DNA of 64,000 nt from an uncultured Paracoccaceae bacterium. Lineage in GTDB: Bacteria; Pseudomonadota; Alphaproteobacteria; Rhodobacterales; Rhodobacteraceae. The translations under genes and the position numbers were made by a program. The stretch spans positions 310,001-374,000 of the forward strand of contig CANNFR010000003.1 in the NCBI GenBank assembly GCA_947503935.1. The letters run 5' to 3'. Below, piece after piece: positions 20,672 through 29,881 of the stretch. The notes under the pieces are model-generated. The model saw only the letters and a list, made by a program, of their open reading frames with translations, did not search any database and was not told where the DNA came from. Position 1 is the stretch's first letter, and each line of letters starts with the position of its first letter.

Positions 20672-21199
20672 ATGTTCGATATCGGTTGGGCCGAGCTTCT
20701 CATCGTTGGCGTCGTTGCACTGATCGTAGTGGGCCCCAAGGACCTGCCGCGCATGTTCGCCGCTTTGGGCCGTTTTACGGGCAAAGCGCGTGGCATGGCG
20801 CGCGAGTTTCAGCGCGCAATGGATGACGCTGCCAAGGAAACCGGCGTTGCCGAGACGGCCAAAGACCTGCGCGACATGACGTCGAAAAAGAACCTCGGGT
20901 TGGACCGGATCGAGGAAGCCGCCAAGAAATTTGAGACCTGGGACCCGGTCAAATCGGGCCGGGCCAAACCGTCGGCTGACGCATCGCCTGGCTCGGAAAC
21001 CGCCAAGCTGGCTGAGAAGAAGGCAGCCGAGGCTGAAGGCCGTCGCGCCGCCAAGGCCGAGGCGCCCGCGGCTGGTACCGCTGCCAAAGCGACGCCCAAA
21101 CCGAAGGCCGCACCCAAAACCAAAGCCGCATCGAAGGCGAAGCCCGCTTCTAAGCCAAAGGCGGCCGCCAAACCCAAAGCCAAGACAGGCAATACATGA
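20672..21199 (+). CDS. tatB: Twin-arginine translocase subunit TatB
   Basis: A 175-residue receptor component. The N terminus [20 protein letters not shown] and [15 protein letters not shown] are TatB signatures (conserved Glu in the helix, GP hinge). The C-terminal third is a low-complexity Ala/Lys/Pro tail (residues ~105-172) of repeated KPKA/KAA units, typical of alphaproteobacterial TatB. It overlaps tatC by 4 bases. Confidence 0.95.
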   Translation: MFDIGWAELLIVGVVALIVVGPKDLPRMFAALGRFTGKARGMAREFQRAMDDAAKETGVAETAKDLRDMTSKKNLGLDRIEEAAKKFETWDPVKSGRAKPSADASPGSETAKLAEKKAAEAEGRRAAKAEAPAAGTAAKATPKPKAAPKTKAASKAKPASKPKAAAKPKAKTGNT

Positions 21200-22080
21200 G
21201 CGCGGCAGATGACATCGACGACAGCGCCGCCCCGCTGATCGAACATCTGGCCGAGCTGCGCACGCGGCTGATCCATTGCGTCGTGGCCTTCATCGTCGGC
21301 ATCGTTATCAGCTTCACGGTGGCCACACCGATCTTCAACTTCCTGACCGGCCCGCTCTGCGAGGTTCTGGCCGAGCGCGGGCAGGATTGCGCACTGATCT
21401 TCATCAGCCCGCAGGAAGGCTTTTTCGTCGCCATCAAGATATCGATGCTGGGCGGGTTCATCCTGGGCTTTCCCTATATCAGCTACCAGCTGTGGCGCTT
21501 CGTGGCGCCGGGCCTCTACAAATCGGAAAAGGGAGCCTTTCTGCCTTTCCTGATCGCCTCGCCCTTCATGTTCTTCCTCGGCGCGGCCTTCGCCTTCTAT
21601 ATCGTCACGCCGCTGGCGTATGATTTCTTCCTGGGCTTCCAGCAGTTCACGCCCGAAGGGCAGGCGGTGCCGGCGGGCGACCCGCAGAACAACCCCGGGC
21701 CCAGCGTGGTCTTCCAGGGCTCGGCGCAGGAATACCTGAACCTGACCGTTAAGTTCATCGTGGCCTTCGGCCTGTGCTTTCAACTGCCCGTCTTGCTGAC
21801 GCTGATGGGCAAGGCGGGGCTGGTTTCGGCCCAGGGCCTTGCGGATGTGCGCAAATATGCGGTGGTGGGCATCTTGCTGTTGGCGGCCTTCGCGACGCCC
21901 CCCGACGTGGTCAGCCAGATCATCCTCTTCACCGCCGTCTACGGCCTCTACGAGGTGTCGATCCTGCTGGTCCGCCGGGTTGAGAAAAAGCGCGAGGCCG
22001 AATTGCGCGCGCAGGGCCTCTGGTTCGATGACGAGGACGACGAGCCCGAGGATGAGGCTGGCGAGACGGGCCGCGCATGA
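21196..22080 (+). CDS. tatC: Twin-arginine translocase subunit TatC
   Basis: A 294-residue six-helix protein that binds the twin-arginine signal. Recognisable are [20 protein letters not shown] at the N terminus, [36 protein letters not shown], and [20 protein letters not shown]. The tail is acidic. It likely exports cofactor enzymes including the molybdoenzyme encoded at 30351. Both ends overlap neighbours by 4 bases. Confidence 0.96.
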   Translation: MSAADDIDDSAAPLIEHLAELRTRLIHCVVAFIVGIVISFTVATPIFNFLTGPLCEVLAERGQDCALIFISPQEGFFVAIKISMLGGFILGFPYISYQLWRFVAPGLYKSEKGAFLPFLIASPFMFFLGAAFAFYIVTPLAYDFFLGFQQFTPEGQAVPAGDPQNNPGPSVVFQGSAQEYLNLTVKFIVAFGLCFQLPVLLTLMGKAGLVSAQGLADVRKYAVVGILLLAAFATPPDVVSQIILFTAVYGLYEVSILLVRRVEKKREAELRAQGLWFDDEDDEPEDEAGETGRA

Positions 22081-22919
22081 GCGACGCGATGCTGACCCGC
22101 ATCGCCGAGGCGCTGGAACGTTTGGCGCCCGCGCCCGCCGCCGCGCCTGATTTCGACACCGCCCACGCCTTTGTCTGGCACACATCGCCCGACCATCTTG
22201 CCCCCGTGGCGCGGGTCAACCGCGTTGATTTGCCTTTGCTGGTCGGGATCGACCGGGCGCGCGACACGCTGCTGGCCAACACGCTGCAATTCGCCCAAGG
22301 CCTGCCCGCCAACAACGCGCTGCTCTGGGGCGCGCGGGGGATGGGCAAGTCGTCACTGGTCAAGGCGGCCCACGCCGAGGTGCTGGCCCAGGACCATCCG
22401 CTGAAACTGGTGGAACTCTCGCGCGAGGATCTGCCTTCGATCACCCGCTTGCTGGCGCATCTGCGCGAGGCTGCCGACCACCGGTTTCTGCTGTTTTGCG
22501 ACGATCTGTCGTTCAGCCATGACGACCAGCATTACAAGGCGCTGAAGGCGGTTCTGGATGGCGGGGTTGAGGGGCGGCCCGATAATGTGGTCTTCTACGC
22601 CACATCGAACCGCCGCCACCTGATGCCGCGCGATATGATCGAGAACGAACGGTCGACCGCGATCAACCCATCCGAGGCGGTGGAGGAGAAGGTCTCGCTG
22701 TCCGACCGGTTCGGGCTGTGGCTGGGCTTTCATCCCTGCGATCAGGACCAGTTCCTGGCGATGATCCGGGGGTATAGCGAGGCGTTCGGCATTACAGTCG
22801 ATGACCAGACGCTGCGCGCCGAGGCGATCGAATGGGCCGCCACGCGTGGTGCGCGATCGGGCCGCGTGGCCTGGCAATATGTGACCGATCTGGCCGGACG
22901 GAAGGGCGTGCGGCTTTAG
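22077..22919 (+). CDS. DUF815-type ATP-binding protein
   Basis: A 280-residue AAA-like ATPase of a family often found beside tat genes. Walker A is [20 protein letters not shown] near residue 83; a Walker B-like [14 protein letters not shown] lies near residue 140, and a sensor-like [15 protein letters not shown] near residue 180. The start overlaps the tatC stop (ATGA). Cellular function is unknown for the family. Cotranslation with tatC hints at a shared role but does not prove it. Confidence 0.85.
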   Translation: MSDAMLTRIAEALERLAPAPAAAPDFDTAHAFVWHTSPDHLAPVARVNRVDLPLLVGIDRARDTLLANTLQFAQGLPANNALLWGARGMGKSSLVKAAHAEVLAQDHPLKLVELSREDLPSITRLLAHLREAADHRFLLFCDDLSFSHDDQHYKALKAVLDGGVEGRPDNVVFYATSNRRHLMPRDMIENERSTAINPSEAVEEKVSLSDRFGLWLGFHPCDQDQFLAMIRGYSEAFGITVDDQTLRAEAIEWAATRGARSGRVAWQYVTDLAGRKGVRL

Positions 22920-22932
22920 GGGGAGGGGTGTC

Positions 22933-24642
22933 ATGGACGGGTTGGGGATTGTTCCGCAAGGGGTTTCGCATGTGCGCGGGCCTGTCGACAAACCCCTGAT
23001 CGAGGTCACGATCCCGGCTGTGCTGGCCGAGACGGTCCGGCGTTTTTCCGGGCGCGAGGCGGTGGTGTTCTCGCAGCAGGGTATCCGCTGGAGTTGGGCC
23101 GACTTCGCGGCCGAGGTCGATGCATTGGCGGGCGGATTGCTGCGTTTGGGTCTGGCCAAGGGCGACCGGCTGGGCGTCTGGGCGCCGAACCGGCCGGAAT
23201 GGCTGCTCGCGCAATTCGCAACCGCGCGGATCGGGGTGATCTTGGTGAACATCAACCCCGCCTACCGTGTGCACGAGCTGGAATTTGCATTGCGCAAGAC
23301 CGGTTGCGCGGCCTTACTGTTGGCCGAGCGCTTCAAGGGCTCGGACTACGTAGCCATGCTGCGCGACATCGCGCCAGAGCTTGACGGCGCCACGCCCGGC
23401 GCTTTGCGGGCGGCCAGATTGCCCGACCTCCGATCGGTGATCGTGATGGCCGATGCCGCCCCACCGGGCGCCTTCGCCTTCGGGGATATCGTCGCCTCGG
23501 GCCGGGGCGTTCCGCGGGATCGGTTGGAGCCGCTGACCGACACGCTTGCCCCCGATGATGCGATCAACATCCAGTTCACCTCCGGCACCACGGGACAGCC
23601 GAAAGGCGCCACGCTGACCCACCGAAACATCGTCAACAACGCGGCTTTCGTGACCGATGCGATGGCCTTCACCGAAGAGGACAGGCTTTGCATTCCGGTG
23701 CCGTTCTATCATTGCTTCGGCATGGTCATGGGCACGCTGGGCTGCGTCACCAAGGGGGCCACGATGATCGTGCCCTCCGAGGGGTTTGAGGCTGAAGCGA
23801 CGCTGACAGCCATCGCAGAGGAACGCGCCACCGCCCTTTACGCCGTGCCCACCATGTTCGTGGCCATGTTGCAGCATGACGGGTTCGACGCGTTCGATCT
23901 GTCGTCCCTTCGCACCGGTATCATGGCTGGCGCGCCATGCCCGATCGAGGTCATGAAACGTGTGCAATCGGGCATGCACATGCGCGAGGTGACCATCGCC
24001 TACGGGATGACGGAAACCAGCCCCGTCTCGTTCCAATCCTCGATCGACACGCCGCTGGACAAGCGTGTGGGGTCCGTCGGGCGCATCCATCCGCATGTCG
24101 AGGTCAAGATCGTCGATGAGGCGGGGCAGGTGGTGCCGGTGGGAGAACAGGGCGAGCTTCTGACGCGCGGCTATTCGGTGATGAAGGGCTATTGGGACGA
24201 GCCCGCCCAAACCGCCCTGGCCATCGACGCTGATGGTTGGATGCATACCGGCGATCTGGCCCGGATTGACCCGCAAGGCTATTGCAACATCACCGGAAGG
24301 GTGAAGGACATGATCTGCCGTGGGGGCGAGAATATCTATCCCCGCGAGGTTGAGGAATTCCTCTACACCCACCCCGATGTCGCGCAGGCGCAGGTCTTCG
24401 GCGTGCCCGATGACCGCTTGGGCGAAATCGTCTGCGCCTGGATCGTCGCCAAGCCGGGCAGCGCCCCGACCGAGGCGGGCATCCGCGCCTTCTGCAAGGA
24501 CCAGATCGCGCATTTCAAGGTGCCCGCGCTTGTGCGTTTTCGCGACGAGTTGCCGATGACTGTCACCGGCAAGCCCCAAAAGTTCCTCATGCGCGATGCG
24601 ATGATCGAAGAGCTTGGCCTGCACAGTATCGAAACCGCCTGA
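22933..24642 (+). CDS. Fatty acyl-CoA synthetase (AMP-binding family)
   Basis: A 569-residue ANL-superfamily enzyme that activates a carboxylic acid with ATP and CoA. The P-loop is FTSGTTGQPKGATLTHRNIV near residue 212. A5 is IAYGMTETSPVSFQSS, A7 is GWMHTGDLARIDPQGYCNI, and the C-terminal catalytic Lys lies in TVTGKPQKFLMR near residue 552. It resembles medium/long-chain acyl-CoA synthetases used in fatty acid oxidation. The start lies 14 bases after the DUF815 gene. Confidence 0.9.
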   Translation: MDGLGIVPQGVSHVRGPVDKPLIEVTIPAVLAETVRRFSGREAVVFSQQGIRWSWADFAAEVDALAGGLLRLGLAKGDRLGVWAPNRPEWLLAQFATARIGVILVNINPAYRVHELEFALRKTGCAALLLAERFKGSDYVAMLRDIAPELDGATPGALRAARLPDLRSVIVMADAAPPGAFAFGDIVASGRGVPRDRLEPLTDTLAPDDAINIQFTSGTTGQPKGATLTHRNIVNNAAFVTDAMAFTEEDRLCIPVPFYHCFGMVMGTLGCVTKGATMIVPSEGFEAEATLTAIAEERATALYAVPTMFVAMLQHDGFDAFDLSSLRTGIMAGAPCPIEVMKRVQSGMHMREVTIAYGMTETSPVSFQSSIDTPLDKRVGSVGRIHPHVEVKIVDEAGQVVPVGEQGELLTRGYSVMKGYWDEPAQTALAIDADGWMHTGDLARIDPQGYCNITGRVKDMICRGGENIYPREVEEFLYTHPDVAQAQVFGVPDDRLGEIVCAWIVAKPGSAPTEAGIRAFCKDQIAHFKVPALVRFRDELPMTVTGKPQKFLMRDAMIEELGLHSIETA

Positions 24643-24758
24643 GGGCGGATTGCAATCGGTCAGAATTTCAGGTCAGGATTCAGGCTGGATCGGCATCACG
24701 CCGCCGATCTCTGCAACTTGGCGTTGAAATGTTCCTATAATGTTCTAGTCTCTCCGCT

Positions 24759-25517
24759 ATGCAAACGGGATTCGATTTTGGTGTGGGGGCGGACCTCGGG
24801 TTTATGCGGTCGGCGCTTGCCCGGCACTTTGGCCTCGGCCCACAGATCCATCGGCGCGTGCCGATCGCGCAGCTTGTCAAATCGATGTTGGGCAGCCGGA
24901 CCCGCGACGCGATCTCGCTGGCCGCGTTCGAACGGCTGGTCCGGGCCTATCCCACCTGGCGCGAGATGGCGGCCGCCTCGGATCGCGAGCGGAGGCGCCT
25001 GATCGCCGATGTGACATTTGCCGACGACAAGGCCAGGGATATCGGCCTGACCTTGCGGGGCATCGCGCTCGGCCGGCCCGGTTTCGATCTGACCTTCCTG
25101 GCTGACCGGCCCGTGGCGGAAGCTCTGGCCTGGCTTGAGCGCTTACCGGGGGTCGGGCGGAAAGTCTCAGCTTCAGTGCTGAACTTCAGCACATTGCGCC
25201 GCCCCGCTTTCGTGATCGACACGCATATCCTGCGATGCCTTCGGCGCTTTGGCGTGATCTCGGCCAAGGCCGATACCGTGACGGCCTATGACTGCGTCAT
25301 GTCCGCCACCAGCGGTTGGAGCGCGGACGATCTGGTGCATCTGCACATTGTGCTGAAGCGCCTGGGGCAGACGATCTGCCGGTGGGACCGTGGGGAATGC
25401 CGGATCTGCCCCCTAAAAGGCCATTGCGCGTTGGCGACAGGGCCAAGCCTGGCACGGCGCGATAACGCGATGCCGATCGAATCACGCGACGGCGCTGCCT
25501 TGGCTCAGAAGAGGTAG
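24759..25517 (+). CDS. Endonuclease III-like DNA glycosylase (HhH-GPD, [4Fe-4S])
   Basis: A 252-residue base-excision repair protein. The helix-hairpin-helix LPGVGRKVSASVLNF carries the Lys that serves as nucleophile in EndoIII, and VIDTHILRCLRRFG carries the catalytic Asp. The cluster ligands CRWDRGECRICPLKGHC keep the exact EndoIII spacing C-x6-C-x2-C-x5-C. The N-terminal ~35 residues are an extension. It is more divergent than standard nth, so substrate range is uncertain. Its end overlaps the convergent exoD gene by 13 bases. Confidence 0.85.
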   Translation: MQTGFDFGVGADLGFMRSALARHFGLGPQIHRRVPIAQLVKSMLGSRTRDAISLAAFERLVRAYPTWREMAAASDRERRRLIADVTFADDKARDIGLTLRGIALGRPGFDLTFLADRPVAEALAWLERLPGVGRKVSASVLNFSTLRRPAFVIDTHILRCLRRFGVISAKADTVTAYDCVMSATSGWSADDLVHLHIVLKRLGQTICRWDRGECRICPLKGHCALATGPSLARRDNAMPIESRDGAALAQKR

Positions 25518-26149
25518 ATGAACAGCGCCGCGGCGGCCGAGACCGCGCCGATACCAATGGCGGCCAGCAACCCGTCGCGCACCAGAAGGGCGGTCGCGAA
25601 AAGCAAGACGGCGCAAGCCAGCGTCGTGGATGAGAAGGGGACCAATTCGAAAAGCGGCATGGCCATGCCGCAGATCATGCAGAGCGCCTGCACCAGAACC
25701 CGCCCTGGCCATACAAGAAACCACATCAGGCGCCGCTTGGTGTGGCGGTCGATATAGGCCGAGATCTTGTCAAGCCAGGTCAGCGCCGTCAGCAGCCGCG
25801 TGCGGCGCAGCTTCAGCCGCAGAATCCACCCCGGCAGCCAGACCCTCTCGCGCCCGATCAGCATTTGCGCCGAGATGAGGGCAATCATAATCCCACCGAT
25901 CGACGATAGCCCCGGAATACCGCTGAGCGGTGTGACCACGATCATTGCAGGCAGCATCAGCAAGGCGGCATGCGAGGCCCGGCCCATGGCAGCGATCACA
26001 TCGCTCAGCCGGACGGTCTCCTGCTCGGTCACCTGACGAATGCGTGCGAGCATCTCGCCCATAGACGAAATCTCAGACGGCTCGCTGTCCGCCGTGCCCG
26101 CCGAATGCTCCGCTTCGCCCCGCATCACCCACCTCTCGCTTTCTGCCAA
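25505..26149 (-). CDS. exoD: ExoD-family membrane protein (exopolysaccharide synthesis)
   Basis: A 214-residue membrane protein. The conserved opening VRLSDVIAAMGRASHAALLM is followed by LPAMIVVTPLSGIPGLSSIG, GRERVWLPGWILR and three more hydrophobic spans, all family features. ExoD was described in Sinorhizobium as needed for normal exopolysaccharide and nodule invasion; the molecular activity is unknown. The first ~30 residues are variable, so the true start may be the internal ATG at residue 30. Confidence 0.85.
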   Translation of the reverse strand: MAESERWVMRGEAEHSAGTADSEPSEISSMGEMLARIRQVTEQETVRLSDVIAAMGRASHAALLMLPAMIVVTPLSGIPGLSSIGGIMIALISAQMLIGRERVWLPGWILRLKLRRTRLLTALTWLDKISAYIDRHTKRRLMWFLVWPGRVLVQALCMICGMAMPLFELVPFSSTTLACAVLLFATALLVRDGLLAAIGIGAVSAAAALFIYLF

Positions 26150-26377
26150 ATAGGCGTTGGACGGGGGGAAGACCAGTGCAATCGCGTGGATTGATCGCGG
26201 GATAGCCGAGAACCGCCAAAACGTGCGAACGTCTTAACTGCGATGCTCAAGACTGCGGCAAAAGCCGTCGGTCGTGCCGCTATCACCCCATATGCCGACG
26301 AGCGGCTGGGCGTTGAAGGCGAGGCGCATCGGCCACCTTCAGGGGGCTATTCCAGCGGGCCAAAACGTTTCCTCGAT
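26150..26377. other. Gene-poor gap between exoD and AraC remnant
   Basis: No convincing gene is seen in these 228 bases. Together with the following AraC-like remnant it separates exoD from the AraC cluster. It probably holds the exoD promoter and the decayed 3' part of the remnant. Confidence 0.4.
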
Positions 26378-26575
26378 TTAAGCGCAAAGATCGAAGAAGC
26401 AGCAAACGCGCGGACGCGCAATTTCGAGGACAGGAACGACATTGCGCACCTTAATGTCGACCCGCCCGAGCGGCACTGTTGTTATCTTCCAGCCCGTCAA
26501 GACGGGGGTCATGGTGCGGTGGGTAAAGACGGTTAGCCGTCCAGCGGAAAGATGGCTGGGACACAAAAAACGCAT
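26378..26575 (-). pseudogene. Truncated fourth copy of the AraC-type regulator (N-terminal remnant)
   Basis: A 65-codon frame starting 8 bases after the stop of the last AraC gene and in the same direction. Its segment TVPLGRVDIKVRNVVPVLEI aligns with MAMPPGRVDVEIEISVPTLN of the 27434 gene and the matching region of the other two copies. After that it diverges and stops, with no helix-turn-helix domain. It looks like the decayed 5' end of a fourth tandem copy. A short accessory protein is less likely. Confidence 0.5.
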
Positions 26576-26582
26576 GCGTTAT

Positions 26583-27437
26583 TCACCGCATGTCCCTCGG
26601 GCTTGCGCCGTAGCGCGCGCGGAAGAGCCGGGTCATGTGGCTGTGAGAGGAAAACCCGCAGGCGAAGGCGATCTGTGACAGTGACAGGCGGCGATCGGCC
26701 AGTAGGATCCGCGCCCGCGCCAGCCGGCGTTCGCGGACGTAGGCGAATACAGGGCGGCCGGTGATACTGCGGAAGGCGCTCTGGAACCAGGAGGGCGACA
26801 TCGCCGCCGCCTGCGCAATGGCGGCCACCGACAGGTCCTCGCCCAGATGCGCCTCGATATAGTCAATGGCACGGGCAATGCGAGGGTCGATACCGGCGAT
26901 TGATGGGCCGCCTCGTTCGGTGCCGGTCCGGGCGACATTCAGAGAGCAGGCGAGGATTGCAAGGCTCACCCCTTCGACGAAGAGGCGATCTGGACTGCCG
27001 AAGCGCAAGTGGGTGATCAGATGCCGACCAAGCACGGCGGCTTGGGGTGCAGCGCGATAGGGCACGAAGTCTTGCGGGATGCCAACCTCTTGGGATGTTT
27101 CCGCAAATAGCGCGCTCACTTTTTCCGGAGAGACCTCCATAAGAAGCCCCCAGTCCACGTTTTCAGTTCTGATCTGGAGCTCTGTGGCCGGTGGTCCCCA
27201 GCTGATTGTATTGGCCTCGGTGATCGACGGGGCCAATCTGTCGCTGTTGACCGCCATCTCAAATTCCATCGCATTGATGTTCACGTCGATAATGTGTGGC
27301 TTAAGAACATAGCTGATCTCGGCCTTGCCAGGCGGAAGGGCAATGACACGTAGGCCGGCCAGGTCGAATTCGTGCTCCAGCGTCGGCACATGGCTTACCG
27401 GCGCGCCTTTGAGAGGGACATGCAGGGAATGGGTCAT
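26583..27437 (-). CDS. AraC-family transcriptional regulator, copy 1 of tandem triplet
   Basis: 284 residues: an N-terminal domain of about 175 residues of unrecognised family, then a C-terminal AraC DNA-binding domain (AAAMSPSWFQSAFR and SQIAFACGFSSHSHM are the two helix-turn-helix regions). ATG 27437 overlaps the stop of the 27434 gene (ATGA); the longer open frame upstream lies over that gene. It is the last intact gene of the three-gene operon. The N domain shares the PPGKAEISY and NVDWGLLMEVSP landmarks with its siblings, so it may sense a related ligand. Confidence 0.88.
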   Translation of the reverse strand: MTHSLHVPLKGAPVSHVPTLEHEFDLAGLRVIALPPGKAEISYVLKPHIIDVNINAMEFEMAVNSDRLAPSITEANTISWGPPATELQIRTENVDWGLLMEVSPEKVSALFAETSQEVGIPQDFVPYRAAPQAAVLGRHLITHLRFGSPDRLFVEGVSLAILACSLNVARTGTERGGPSIAGIDPRIARAIDYIEAHLGEDLSVAAIAQAAAMSPSWFQSAFRSITGRPVFAYVRERRLARARILLADRRLSLSQIAFACGFSSHSHMTRLFRARYGASPRDMR

Positions 27438-28291
27438 CGCATGTTCCTCGGGCTGACCCCGTAGCGCGCGGTGAACAATCGGGTCATATGGCTGTGGGAG
27501 GAGAACCCGCAGGCGAAGGCGATCTGGCTGAGCGACAGGCGAGGGTCGGCCAGCAGGATGCGGGCGCGTTCCAGACGCCGCTCGCGGACATAGGCGAAGA
27601 CGGGGCGGCCGGTGACGGCGCGAAAGGCGCTCTGGAACCACGACGGCGACATGGCAGCGGCCCGTGCGATGGCCGCGACCGACAGGTCCTCGCCCAGATG
27701 CGCCTCGATGTAGTCCATCGCTCGCGCGATGCGGGGGTCGGTGCCTCGGGTCGAGACCAGGGTCGTCTCACGGTCGAAGGCAAGCGCGCGGGCCGCTAGC
27801 GCGATGGCCAGACCCTCGGTATACAGGAGGTCCGGAGGTCCGGCGCGCAGGTGGCGAATGGCGAGGTCCCCAAGGATGCGGAACGTAGGGTCGCTCGTAT
27901 CCACGAAGAACTCGACCGGAACCGGCGCGCCGTCCATCCGTTCCGGGGCAAGGGCGCTCATTCGTGCCGGGTCGATCTCCAAGAGGCATTCCCAGGTATT
28001 GTTCAGAGCGCTGAGCGACAGATCACCGCCCGCATGGAACATCGCACGGGGGCCGAGGCTCTCGATATGGGACTGGTTCTCCCCATTGTGGCAGATATGC
28101 AAAACCCGGTCGCCCCGATAAGGAAGAACGTTCAGCGTCGGGACACTAATCTCGATCTCGACATCCACGCGCCCCGGCGGCATCGCCATGAGGGTAAGCC
28201 CGGATAGCGGGCAAACATGGCCGCGCGGCGTCAGATATTCGACGACCGATCCCGACCCAGAAGGGATGTCGAAGACGTAGTTCTCGGTCAT
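27434..28291 (-). CDS. AraC-family transcriptional regulator, copy 2 of tandem triplet
   Basis: 285 residues with the same two-part plan as its neighbours. The N domain has MPPGRVDVEIEISVPTLNV and NTWECLLEIDPARM; the C domain is nearly identical to the other copies (EAHLGEDLS, GRPVFAYVRERRL, SQIAFACGFSSHSHM). The stop overlaps the next ATG, and its own ATG overlaps the stop of copy 3, so all three are translationally coupled. The N domains are far more diverged than the DNA-binding domains, suggesting the same or similar DNA target but different inputs. Confidence 0.9.
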   Translation of the reverse strand: MTENYVFDIPSGSGSVVEYLTPRGHVCPLSGLTLMAMPPGRVDVEIEISVPTLNVLPYRGDRVLHICHNGENQSHIESLGPRAMFHAGGDLSLSALNNTWECLLEIDPARMSALAPERMDGAPVPVEFFVDTSDPTFRILGDLAIRHLRAGPPDLLYTEGLAIALAARALAFDRETTLVSTRGTDPRIARAMDYIEAHLGEDLSVAAIARAAAMSPSWFQSAFRAVTGRPVFAYVRERRLERARILLADPRLSLSQIAFACGFSSHSHMTRLFTARYGVSPRNMR

Positions 28292-29163
28292 CGCATCTCC
28301 CTCGGGCTGGCCCCGAACCTCGCGCGGAACAGTCGGCTCATGTGGCTATGCGAAGAAAACCCGCAGGCGAACGCGATCTGGCTGAGCGGCAGGCGCGGAT
28401 CGGCCAGCAGGATGCGCGCCCGCTCCAGCCGCCGCTCACGGACGTAGGCGAAGACGGGGCGGCCGGTGACACTGCGGAAGGCGCTCTGGAACCAGGAGGG
28501 GCTCATCGCTGCGGCTTGAGCGATCCGGGCAATCGACAGATCTTCGCCCAGATGCGCCTCGATGTAGTCAATTGCACGGGCAATGCGAGGATCGGTGCCG
28601 GTCGTCGCAACGCTTGCCGCCTTATCGGTCGTAAGGGCCAGCGCGCGCGCAATCATCGCAATCGACAATCCTTCAATATAGAGGCGGTTATTTTGGTTCG
28701 ATCGAAGATGCTCGACCACAAATAGGCCAAGCTGTCCCAACATCGGATCGAAGCCCCCGCTCAACGCGTCACGAAAGGTTGTACGCCCGTCAAACGCTTC
28801 GGCAACCAGTTCGGGCAACTGGTCTTCGTTCACCTCAAGAAGGCATTCCCAATCATAATTGGTGCAGCGCAAATCCAGACTGTCCAGCGGAGCAAAAAGA
28901 TTGAAGTTGCCACCCTTGAGGCCGCTCAGTGTGGCCTTGCCACCGTTTACGGTTAAGGTGTCCAGTTCTTCACGCCGCGCCCCAGGCAATTGAACGTTAA
29001 GTACGGGTGCCATGCCTTTCATCGAAACATCGACGCATCCCGGCGGTTGCGCCATCACCGAGATTCCCAACAAGTCGAGCTTTGTGCCCCGCGGGCTAAG
29101 ATAATCGGCCACCACGCTTGCACCGCTCGGCATGTCGAATACCGTCTCGGGGTCAGTCTCCAT
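28288..29163 (-). CDS. AraC-family transcriptional regulator, copy 3 (first gene of triplet)
   Basis: 291 residues; promoter-proximal gene of the AraC operon. The N domain has MAQPPGCVDVSMKGMAPVLN and TNYDWECLLEVNEDQL, matching the other copies at the same places. The C domain carries the two AraC helix-turn-helix motifs. It faces away from the isoquinoline oxidoreductase-like operon that begins 718 bases away, and a role in controlling that operon is a reasonable inference. Stretches of identical DNA with copy 1 over the C domain point to recent duplication or gene conversion. Confidence 0.9.
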   Translation of the reverse strand: METDPETVFDMPSGASVVADYLSPRGTKLDLLGISVMAQPPGCVDVSMKGMAPVLNVQLPGARREELDTLTVNGGKATLSGLKGGNFNLFAPLDSLDLRCTNYDWECLLEVNEDQLPELVAEAFDGRTTFRDALSGGFDPMLGQLGLFVVEHLRSNQNNRLYIEGLSIAMIARALALTTDKAASVATTGTDPRIARAIDYIEAHLGEDLSIARIAQAAAMSPSWFQSAFRSVTGRPVFAYVRERRLERARILLADPRLPLSQIAFACGFSSHSHMSRLFRARFGASPREMR

Positions 29164-29881
29164 ATAGCCTGCACCCTATGGCGTTGCTCTGAGACCGGCC
29201 CCGTACCGTGTGGTAAGGGGGCGGCTTGTGCGGCTGCGACTGTCCTGCTGATATAGCTGCCCGCATGCTCATGACATCCTGCTATGCTTCACGCCCCACG
29301 GCCCAGCGAATAAGCGCGTCCGAGACGACATTGGTGGATGCAGGGGCGGCTTCGACGAGCCGCTACCGTGCTGAATGTACAGGGCTTGATCACCAACAAA
29401 GCACCGGAAGAGCTGCCTACAAAAACCCCTCAGACCATTAACTTAGCTCGATAATCAAATTTTTATATTCGACTTATTCGAAGAGTGGTTTCGACTTCTG
29501 CAAGTCAGCAGGATTTGTCTGCAAATCAGCAGGATCCTGGAAGACCGAGAGCCCTAACAAATCACATAACCGCTGAGAGGCACGTGCAAGGGCACGATCT
29601 TGGGCCTCTGAATTAAGGCGATACAGACAAGGTTTCAGGATTCTTGTGAAAGGCAGAGGAGAGAAAGTCAGGCACATTGAGCACTCCAACCAATTCACAT
29701 GGGGGTGGATGTGGCACATGCCTGGGTGGCGACGGCACTTGGTCTGCGGGCTGGTCTTGATGCCTGTCAAGCCGACGCCGGGTGCAACCTCGCTGCCCCA
29801 AAGAGAACGGCTGACCTACGCCTGGACACAGGCTTACGGCGGCAAGGCTGACGATCCAATAGCCCGCGCAAGGAGATGATC
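29164..29881. promoter_or_regulatory. 718-bp divergent control region, AraC triplet / molybdoenzyme operon
   Basis: No convincing gene is present; short open frames lack family features. The region has lower G+C around 29440-29480. A direct repeat (29501-29514 and 29522-29535, detailed separately) lies near the middle. Promoters for both divergent operons should be here. GGAGATGATC just before 29882 is the ribosome binding site of the first oxidoreductase gene. Confidence 0.5.
29501..29535 (+). repeat. Two direct repeats with 21-bp period (possible AraC-type operator)
   Basis: CAAGTCAGCAGGAT at 29501-29514 and CAAATCAGCAGGAT at 29522-29535 differ at one base and start 21 bases apart, two helical turns. 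Tandem half-sites at this period are typical of AraC-family operators. The position between the AraC triplet and the oxidoreductase operon fits. The same pattern would also arise from a 7-residue repeat in an unsupported minus-strand frame. Confidence 0.4.

Noticed and set aside
26243-26536. Plus-strand 97-codon frame between exoD and the AraC genes
   Set aside because: Composition is irregular, and the opposite strand holds the AraC-like remnant.
29474-29770. Minus-strand 98-codon frame in the AraC/ior gap
   Set aside because: No ribosome binding site or family pattern was seen, and it covers the direct repeats better read as regulatory DNA.
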